From JBELHJ01 sp042091495 (lineage in GTDB: Bacteria; Bacteroidota; Bacteroidia; Flavobacteriales; Flavobacteriaceae): a stretch of DNA of 5,163 bases. A program made the position numbers and the translations under genes. A model generated the notes under the pieces. That model saw only the letters and a program-made list of their open reading frames with translations, searched no databases and had not been told where the DNA came from. Below are positions 1 through 5,163 of this stretch, one piece after another (position 1 is the stretch's first letter; every line of letters begins with the position of its first letter). The stretch covers positions 1-5,163 of the forward strand of contig JBELHJ010000101.1 of NCBI GenBank assembly GCA_042091495.1, read 5' to 3'.

Positions 1-65
1 TCAACAGTATTAAATAGTAAAAAACAAATAATTGTGGCTAAAGCTAATTTTAAATTTAAGTACAT
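1..65 (-). CDS. N-terminus of an exported protein, cut by the left window edge
   Basis: An ATG on the minus strand (plus-strand cat at 63-65) opens a frame with no stop up to the window edge, giving 21 full codons: MYLNLKLALATIICFLLFNTV. This has the shape of a Sec signal peptide: a short N-region with one Lys (K6), then a hydrophobic core from about residue 7 to 19. Cys14 is preceded by T-I-I, which is a poor lipobox, so a lipoprotein is not indicated. The start lies 9 bp after the stop of the GH109-like gene with no hairpin between them, which suggests one operon. There is no Shine-Dalgarno sequence, as is usual in Bacteroidota. The mature protein is outside the window, so its function is unknown. 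A random short open frame is possible, but the signal-peptide composition and tight spacing argue for a real gene. Confidence 0.6.
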   Translation of the reverse strand, partial: MYLNLKLALATIICFLLFNTV

Positions 66-74
66 AGGTTGGGT

Positions 75-1466
75 TTAGATAACTCTCATTATTTCTTTTT
101 TGGTCTCACTGTTCCAATGGCCATTGGTGAAATCTGGGATAGGCATAGGTAAGCTATTATTTGCCACAGATAGTTCACTAAGAGGCGTTACGGCACTCCA
201 TAAAACCCCATCATAAACATTTAGATCTAGAGGTAAACCAAGATTTAAACAACGAATCAAACGGTACATCATAATAAAATCCATACCGCCGTGACCTTGT
301 TTAAATTGTGAGCTAATAGTTTTTAATTTTTTGATCATAGGATGTTCATAGCGGTTTCTATATGTAGTGTAATCCTCTTTAGTTAACCAGCTATGGCCAT
401 AAAATTTAAGTTGGTCAGAGTCTATAAATAATCTACTAGGATAGCCTTGATGGACTGCTTTTGTTCCAGTGACCTTATTAATTCTTGAATAGGGTTGACC
501 TGTATGAACATCAAACTGTAATAATATGGTCTTGCCTTTTGTAGTTTTTATTAAAGTAGAATTCATATCACCACACTGAAATGAGTTTAAAGTAGCATTT
601 TTTGATTTTGCAGCCTGACTTAAATTCAGTTCTCTGGAACTCATAGAAGTTAGGTAATTAAAGGTATCACCTCTACCTATATTTAAATACATACTCACTG
701 GTCCAAGCCCGTGCGTTGTGTAAAAATTGCCATTTCTTTTAATATGGTGTTTTAATCGCCATTGTTTTTTATAATAGGTATCACTTAACATGTGAGCTCG
801 TAAATCATGTAAATAAGCACCTTCAGCATGTGTGATATCTCCAAAAACACCTTCTTCTATCATATTAAGCACCCATAATTCCTCATCATTATAACAACAG
901 TTCTCAATCATTATACAATGTCGTTTGGTTTGTTCTGCAGTTTGGGTTAATAGCCAACAATCCTCAATTGTATAAGCTATGGGAACTTCACAAGCTACAT
1001 GTTTTCCGTTTTGCATGGCATAAACACTCATAGGGGTATGCCATTTCCAAGGTGTAGTAATTAAGACCAAGTCAATATTATCTTGTTTGGTTAGTTTTTT
1101 CCAAGCATTTTGATCACCAACATAGGTTTTAGGTAGTTTTTTTTGGCAGCGTTTAAGCTCCTTTTCTGCAGTTTGTATTTTGGTTTTATCTAAATCACAT
1201 AGTGCTACTACTTCACAATGTTTTTCGTTGTTAAGCCATTTCAGCATTTGAAGGAGCGTTTGTCCACGATTACCAAGTCCAATAATACCAATATTAACTG
1301 TTTTTATAGGTTTATCGCTAAAACTCATCATGGAACCTTGGGTAGAGGTTTTGATTTGTTCTAAATGGTTTAATGTTTCGTTATAATTTTCTGACCAAAG
1401 TTTATTTGGCAGACTCAAAAATGCAGAAGTGCCTAGTAGTGATTTAACAAACGCTTTTCGTTTCAT
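75..1466 (-). CDS. Gfo/Idh/MocA-fold protein, GH109 alpha-N-acetylgalactosaminidase-like
   Basis: Protein of 463 residues. The N-terminal Rossmann domain carries a dinucleotide-binding motif, G60-I-I-G-L-G-N-R-G68, after a beta strand, with D91 ending the next strand. The rest reads along its length like GH109, a family that hydrolyses terminal alpha-GalNAc with a tightly bound NAD+ through transient oxidation at C3 of the sugar. Matching landmarks are YLHDLR (218-223), WR (236-237), NGNFYTTHGLGP (245-256), QPY (324-326), GHGGMDF (391-397), a VYDG..WSAVTPLSE stretch (417-431) and IPDFTNGHW (443-451). Y218, R237, Y249, H252 and Y326 align, from memory of the Elizabethkingia enzyme, with Tyr179, Arg213, Tyr225, His228 and Tyr307 around its bound sugar. 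The usual EKP Lys of dehydrogenases in this fold is absent (E160-V-P162), as in GH109. The N-terminus, R3-K4-A-F-V-K followed by a short hydrophobic stretch (9-19), resembles a Tat signal and supports the chosen start. Export to the periplasm is inferred. Substrate specificity cannot be read from sequence; a related glycosidase or a plain oxidoreductase is possible. Confidence 0.85.
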   Translation of the reverse strand: MKRKAFVKSLLGTSAFLSLPNKLWSENYNETLNHLEQIKTSTQGSMMSFSDKPIKTVNIGIIGLGNRGQTLLQMLKWLNNEKHCEVVALCDLDKTKIQTAEKELKRCQKKLPKTYVGDQNAWKKLTKQDNIDLVLITTPWKWHTPMSVYAMQNGKHVACEVPIAYTIEDCWLLTQTAEQTKRHCIMIENCCYNDEELWVLNMIEEGVFGDITHAEGAYLHDLRAHMLSDTYYKKQWRLKHHIKRNGNFYTTHGLGPVSMYLNIGRGDTFNYLTSMSSRELNLSQAAKSKNATLNSFQCGDMNSTLIKTTKGKTILLQFDVHTGQPYSRINKVTGTKAVHQGYPSRLFIDSDQLKFYGHSWLTKEDYTTYRNRYEHPMIKKLKTISSQFKQGHGGMDFIMMYRLIRCLNLGLPLDLNVYDGVLWSAVTPLSELSVANNSLPMPIPDFTNGHWNSETKKEIMRVI

Positions 1467-1542
1467 CTAAGTAATAGTTAGTCGTTATATTTAGATTTAA
1501 AAACGAAGTTAAATTAGTTATTTCATTTTTGTTTAAATACCC

Positions 1543-1578
1543 AAAAATTAACCAACATCAAATAAAATCTAGTTGATT
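1543..1578 (-). terminator. weak terminator-like hairpin after the beta-propeller gene
   Basis: Read on the minus strand, AATCAAC (1578-1572) can pair with GTTGGTT (1556-1550), with one G-U pair and a 15-nt loop, followed by AATTTTTGG. It begins 4 bp beyond the stop codon of the 1089-residue gene. The 7-bp stem is short and AT-rich, so termination is probably partial at best. A competing smaller hairpin (ATCAA/TTGAT) uses some of the same bases. Confidence 0.3.
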
Positions 1579-1581
1579 GTT

Positions 1582-4500
1582 TTAATTTTTTATAAAACGC
1601 CCAACATAATGAGTTTCATTAGATACTGATTTAATAATGTAGATACCTTTGTTTAAATGAGATACGTTTATACTTTTTGAATTAGTTGATATTATTTGTG
1701 CTCCCATAACATTATAAATGTGATAGGTTAAATCATTACGATCCGTATCAATATTAAGTGAATTATTTACTGGGTTAGGATAAAATTTAATACTTTTTTG
1801 TGTAGGGTTTTTAATTGATAGTCTGTCATCTTCAATCACAACCAAATAGTCTTCGACTTCACCCGCATCATCTTGACAAGGTTGAGGATCATTAAAATAA
1901 GAACTTCTGACTCTTAGAATGATAGGTCGGTCTGTAATAGCATTATCTGGAATGTCGAAATATGCAGATGCAATATTATTTTCAAAAACACCCATATCTA
2001 TGGTTTCATTATCATCAATTGTTGCATTTCCATTAAAATCAATCCAAGCTCCTGGTTCATCGTCAGGAAATGCATAATTCATTTGAATACTCAAACTTTG
2101 AGTTTTACTCATATAAAGTGTTACCGGGTCAAGATTATCGTAAAAAGTATATCCATTTTTTTCTGAAGAGTTTTCAAAATCATTGATAGTTACCTTATTA
2201 ATGTAATCTGATGTGGTATTATCGGTTCCTTTAGAATCACATAATTTGTAATTTTTTACGGTGTACATAAATTTATAAGACTCTGTTACATCATTATTTG
2301 AGCCTGATGCAATGACTTTAAAATAAACTTTGGTGTTTTCAGGAAACTCGGGTATAGGTGAGCTGGTAACCCAAAGATTATCTTTACTATTAATCATATC
2401 AATTTCGTATTTAAAGTCGGGAATATCTGTATTCCATATAACTTTCACACCGCTCAATACACCTTCATAATCCACTTCAACCATAACATGTTCTTTTGTG
2501 AAATTGTTGGGAAGATTATCTATTATTGGATGTGTTGTAAAAATCTTTTTAATTATTGGGAAGTATTGTTTGTTTTTAAGGTAATTAACCCATAAACCAC
2601 GGCCCCAAGTTGCCGCCTTTATTGTGTTTGCAGCATGGTTAATTTCAAGTTCCTGAACACATACCTTTGGAAGATTAGTACTGTACGAACTCCAGGTGTT
2701 GCCTTCAATAGGCATTGCAAAAACTCCTATTTCAGTTCCTATATATATATGTTGGTCATCGGTTTGATCAACAACTATAGTATGGACTGGTATGTCTTCT
2801 ATATTGTATGAGATATTAGTCCAAGTAGTTCCTCCGTCTTTAGTCATGAAAACTTTATCACCATTATTTTGATAGCTAGCATAGACTACAAAAAAGGTGT
2901 TGTCATTTTTTGGATCAAAGGCGATATCTTGAATAGAAGCGTTAGGTAGATTATTCTTAATACTTACAAAATTGGCACCGCCATCTATTGACTTTTCTAT
3001 ACTGCTGTGTCTAGCAACTAAAAGAATTTGAGAATTATTTTGCGCAATCTCAGCATGCTTTATAGCATTGTCAAATATTGGATCTCCAACATGAATATAA
3101 CTGCTTGCAAAATTATCACTTCGTTTTACGCCTAAACTGAAATCGTAAACTGTCATTGGATTATTAGGGTCATATAGGATAGGGCTTTCCCAATCGCCAT
3201 CTTCATCATTGTTTGGTACTGTCACAAAATCATGGGTAAGACCACCATTTTTGGTTCTCACACGAAATCCATATTGTACACTAGCTATCATCCAATTTGG
3301 ATTTAACGGGTGAATAATAGCCTCCATGCCGTCTGCACCGAAGAATTCCAACCAGCCTTCTGCATTTAAAATACTAGAACCATTATCTTGAGATCCAGAC
3401 ATGGATACACTATTATCAGACTGGCTCAACCCTAATTTATAATTTTCTCTAACACCAACGCCTTTTCTCATAATATTAGCCCAAGTGTTACCACCATCTG
3501 TACTTTTAGCAACAAAACCATCTGTGCCTACATAAAAGTTACCATTGACAGATATAGCAACTCGTGTATCTGCATGCACATAGGCGGTGCTCTCTTCATA
3601 ATTATCGAGAAGTTTTGGTTCTGCATATGGATGAAAATTATTGTCTTTCAAATTCCATTCTGTTTTTTGGTTAAAGGTGTCACCGTTGTCATTAGAGCTA
3701 TACAGGTCAACATAACCAGTAAGTATATTGCTTTCATCAGCATCATTAACCAAAAAAGCCGTAGATCCAACATTTGGGTTAGAAATGAATGAAAAATTAA
3801 GCCCCATGTCTGTAGACTTCCAAATACCATCATTTGACGAGATAAATACCAGATTAGGTTTAGCAGATGTTACAGACAAACGGGTGGTAGATGTATTGTT
3901 ATTCTGTATTGCAGATGAATTAGAAAATGTCTCACCTGCGTCTAGAGAGCGCATTACATAGAGGTTGGAGTGTCCGCTTAAATACAAATATGAGCTATTT
4001 GTTGGGTGAAACGCTATAAATCTACACAGGTTATTAGACACTTTTGTCCAAGTAGCTAAATTGTCTTTAGATTTATAAACACCACTAGAAGAAAGCACAA
4101 ATACAATATCATTTTTTAAAGGGTGATACGCAACTTTGTAAATTTTAAAATTAGATCCAAAGCCACCTTCCCCAAGTGTTTGAGGATTAAAAAGACTTTC
4201 GCTAAATGTTGTTCCACCATCTGTGGATCTGTACACTCCATGCGAATAGCCATTTCTGGCATTTCTCAAATTAATTAAGATGTGATTGGGGTTGTTAGGT
4301 TTAACAGAAAATGTGTTGACACCTGTAGCAGGCAAGAAATCTGTACCATTTCCAGTCCATTTTCCACCACCATCAGTAGTTTTCCAAAACCCACCACTCC
4401 TAGAACTTATATAAATAAGATTTTCATTATCAGGATTAACCCAAATGTCTTCTATACGGCCAATGCCAGCAGAATAGTGGCCTGTTACATTGGCAATAGT

Positions 4501-4851
4501 GTGAGGTCCTAATTCTCTCCATCCAAAAAGAAAATTACGTTCGCCTAAGGTTTTTGCAAGATCAGGATTTTTTAACACATAGCGTTTAGCAGCTTTGCTG
4601 GTATGATAAGGATCTATGTTACTTCGGTTTCCTGAGGGGTAATACATATACTCTGTATTGTTCTTCCAACGCATGAAGGCTTTAAAGCCTGATCCTTTTT
4701 TGTTTTTATCAATAGAGTTAAAATAGCGTTCTGCTTCCTCACAAACTTCGTAAAAATTGATAGAATTGTCATCCATCATCTCAAGGTACTTTTGCGCAAA
4801 ATTAAATTGATAACACAAAAGCAAACCGATTATAATTGAAAAGCGATTCAT
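1582..4851 (-). CDS. Secreted Asp-box beta-propeller protein with GEVED domain and T9SS type A sorting domain
   Basis: Protein of 1089 residues. Residues 1-19 form a signal peptide (MNR, then a hydrophobic core, with likely cleavage after N-F-A19), which fixes the start. Residues 31-75 resemble a module often found at the N-terminus of Bacteroidota secreted proteins (FYEV, KGSGFKAFMRW, YPSG). From about 111 (WRELGP..GRI) to 754 (TWGRGLW) run Asp-box repeats of beta-propeller blades: TTDGGGKW 158, STDGGTTF 209, SLDAGETF 302, STDMGLNF 346, SNDNGDTF 386, STDGGNTW 450, SIDGGANF 621 and TKDGGTTW 670, plus degenerate copies near 261, 532 and 714. This fits two propellers of the sortilin/BNR type. 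Residues about 764-867 look Ig-like. Residues 870-1006 are a GEVED domain, with a calcium-loop-like D938-F-N-G-N and GEVEDY at 997-1002. Residues 1021-1089 are a T9SS type A domain (FYPNP 1023, HIYNVMG 1044, LNKGIYIIK 1066). It is expected to cross the outer membrane by T9SS and be anchored or released there. No catalytic residues are recognised; an adhesin or binding role is inferred. Confidence 0.9.
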   Translation of the reverse strand: MNRFSIIIGLLLCYQFNFAQKYLEMMDDNSINFYEVCEEAERYFNSIDKNKKGSGFKAFMRWKNNTEYMYYPSGNRSNIDPYHTSKAAKRYVLKNPDLAKTLGERNFLFGWRELGPHTIANVTGHYSAGIGRIEDIWVNPDNENLIYISSRSGGFWKTTDGGGKWTGNGTDFLPATGVNTFSVKPNNPNHILINLRNARNGYSHGVYRSTDGGTTFSESLFNPQTLGEGGFGSNFKIYKVAYHPLKNDIVFVLSSSGVYKSKDNLATWTKVSNNLCRFIAFHPTNSSYLYLSGHSNLYVMRSLDAGETFSNSSAIQNNNTSTTRLSVTSAKPNLVFISSNDGIWKSTDMGLNFSFISNPNVGSTAFLVNDADESNILTGYVDLYSSNDNGDTFNQKTEWNLKDNNFHPYAEPKLLDNYEESTAYVHADTRVAISVNGNFYVGTDGFVAKSTDGGNTWANIMRKGVGVRENYKLGLSQSDNSVSMSGSQDNGSSILNAEGWLEFFGADGMEAIIHPLNPNWMIASVQYGFRVRTKNGGLTHDFVTVPNNDEDGDWESPILYDPNNPMTVYDFSLGVKRSDNFASSYIHVGDPIFDNAIKHAEIAQNNSQILLVARHSSIEKSIDGGANFVSIKNNLPNASIQDIAFDPKNDNTFFVVYASYQNNGDKVFMTKDGGTTWTNISYNIEDIPVHTIVVDQTDDQHIYIGTEIGVFAMPIEGNTWSSYSTNLPKVCVQELEINHAANTIKAATWGRGLWVNYLKNKQYFPIIKKIFTTHPIIDNLPNNFTKEHVMVEVDYEGVLSGVKVIWNTDIPDFKYEIDMINSKDNLWVTSSPIPEFPENTKVYFKVIASGSNNDVTESYKFMYTVKNYKLCDSKGTDNTTSDYINKVTINDFENSSEKNGYTFYDNLDPVTLYMSKTQSLSIQMNYAFPDDEPGAWIDFNGNATIDDNETIDMGVFENNIASAYFDIPDNAITDRPIILRVRSSYFNDPQPCQDDAGEVEDYLVVIEDDRLSIKNPTQKSIKFYPNPVNNSLNIDTDRNDLTYHIYNVMGAQIISTNSKSINVSHLNKGIYIIKSVSNETHYVGRFIKN

Positions 4852-4880
4852 AATTAAAGCGGGGGTTAATTAGTAAAGCA

Positions 4881-4911
4881 TTAATTTACAACATTTTAAC
4901 TGTTTTTTCAA
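4881..4911 (-). promoter_or_regulatory. candidate Bacteroidota-type promoter of the beta-propeller gene
   Basis: On the minus strand, TTG (4911-4909) is followed after 20 bp by TAAATTAA (4888-4881). The Bacteroidota consensus is TTG, 17-23 bp, then TAnnTTTG. The spacing fits and TAnnTT is matched, but the final TG is not. Transcription would start near 4874, leaving a leader of about 20 nt before the ATG at 4851. In such AT-rich DNA this level of match can arise by chance. Confidence 0.25.
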
Positions 4912-4921
4912 GTGTTGTAAA
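4885..4921. repeat. 9-bp perfect inverted repeat in the intergenic region
   Basis: TTTACAACA (4885-4893) and TGTTGTAAA (4913-4921) are exact inverted copies separated by 19 bp. The pair spans the candidate -33 TTG and overlaps part of the candidate -7 element of the beta-propeller gene, so it could be an operator. It could also form a second, weaker hairpin behind the upstream gene; its outer arm overlaps the T tract of that gene's terminator. There is no T tract directly after it on the minus strand, so it is a poor terminator by itself. Confidence 0.4.
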
Positions 4922-4952
4922 AAAACATCATTTAAATTATACTTTAAATAAT
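4919..4952 (-). terminator. Rho-independent-type terminator of the right-edge gene
   Basis: On the minus strand ATTATTTAAA (4952-4943) pairs with TTTAAATGAT (4936-4927), a 10-bp stem with one G-U pair around a 6-nt loop (GTATAA). One G and seven consecutive Ts (4925-4919) follow. The stem starts on the last base of the TGA stop codon of the gene entering from the right. The stem is almost all A-T, so it is weak thermodynamically, but the geometry and T tract are what is expected of an intrinsic terminator in an AT-rich genome. Confidence 0.55.
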
Positions 4953-5163
4953 CATCGTTTTAAGATAACCTTTCCGAACTCGGAGGCTTTATTTTTAGAA
5001 TCTTTAAGTTCAATAATATAAGATCCTGAAGACAAGCTTGAGAGATTAATTTTAGTTTGTAGACCCTTAGCATTATGTGACGAAATTAAAGCACCTTTCA
5101 AATTATAAATATTGATTTTGTAATTTTTTGATTGCCCATTTATGGTGATAATGTCAGTGATTG
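4952..5163 (-). CDS. C-terminus of a T9SS cargo protein (type A sorting domain), cut by the right window edge
   Basis: The minus strand is open from the window edge to a TGA at 4952-4954, giving 69 residues. They read as the end of a type A T9SS sorting domain: YKINIYNLKGALI (residues 14-26 of the visible part), then INLSSLSSGSYIIEL (38-52), and a basic terminus GKVILKR. The pattern of a strand with an N-x-x-G turn, then L-x-x-G-x-Y, and a final strand ending in basic residues is typical. The FYPNP-like start of the domain lies outside the window. The passenger part is not visible, so the function is unknown beyond secretion by T9SS. The domain is not a close copy of that in the neighbouring 1089-residue protein. 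The gene has its own terminator and lies 100 bp upstream of the next start. Confidence 0.8.
   Translation of the reverse strand, partial: ITDIITINGQSKNYKINIYNLKGALISSHNAKGLQTKINLSSLSSGSYIIELKDSKNKASEFGKVILKR

Noticed and set aside
48..60. AT palindrome (ttaaatttaa region) as a terminator after the GH109-like gene
   Set aside because: It lies inside the signal-peptide ORF, is pure A/T, and has no T tract directly after it on the minus strand.
1504..1511. TAACTTCG on the minus strand as a -7 element for the GH109-like gene
   Set aside because: It matches TAnnTTTG except for one base, but no TTG lies 17-23 bp upstream; the nearest is about 30 bp away. Not enough to call a promoter.
3648..3833. 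Minus-strand 61-codon frame inside the propeller gene
   Set aside because: It is an alternative frame of the same strand within a well-supported coding region and has no recognisable content.
3574..3961. Plus-strand open frames at 3574-3792 and 3728-3961
   Set aside because: They lie antisense inside the propeller gene, overlap each other, and show no domain or signal-like features. The minus-strand frame has clear Asp-box motifs here.
4282..4512. Plus-strand 76-codon frame
   Set aside because: It is antisense to the first propeller blades of the 1089-residue protein and has no supporting motif.
1582..4851. Sialidase or GH74 xyloglucanase identity for the propeller protein
   Set aside because: Asp-boxes occur in these enzymes, but they are structural; I cannot see the sialidase Arg triad/FRIP motif or a convincing GH74 catalytic pair, and the QDNG/GADG pattern fits the general BNR-repeat family better.

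Overview
The window is AT-rich DNA that looks like a member of the Bacteroidota, most probably a Flavobacteriaceae-type bacterium. The evidence is two proteins ending in type IX secretion system (T9SS, Por) type A sorting domains, a GEVED domain, a GH109-type oxidoreductase-fold glycosidase, and gene starts without Shine-Dalgarno sequences. All genes lie on the minus strand, so transcription runs from the right edge to the left.

Layout in transcription order: (1) 5163-4952 is the last 69 codons of a gene that enters from the right edge; they encode a T9SS C-terminal sorting domain. A terminator-like hairpin with a T7 tract follows at once. (2) The 100-bp gap 4852-4951 holds that hairpin, a 9-bp inverted repeat and a weak candidate Bacteroidota promoter. 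(3) 4851-1582 encodes a 1089-residue secreted protein: signal peptide, conserved N-terminal module, a long Asp-box (BNR) beta-propeller region, an Ig-like segment, a GEVED domain and a T9SS type A sorting domain. (4) The 115-bp gap 1467-1581 has a weak hairpin with a short T tract. (5) 1466-75 encodes a Gfo/Idh/MocA-fold protein of 463 residues that resembles GH109 alpha-N-acetylgalactosaminidases, with a Tat-like N-terminus. (6) Only 9 bp after its stop, a further ORF starts at 65 and runs off the left edge; its first 21 codons read as a signal peptide.

How they fit together: the two T9SS cargos are expected at the cell surface or outside the cell, and the GH109-like enzyme in the periplasm. 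The GH109 gene and the left-edge ORF are probably co-transcribed. A role for that pair in using amino-sugar glycans is plausible, but only the GH109 resemblance supports it. The 1089-residue protein has no recognisable catalytic signature and may be an adhesive or binding surface protein. I found no RNA gene, CRISPR array, insertion sequence or clearly novel system.
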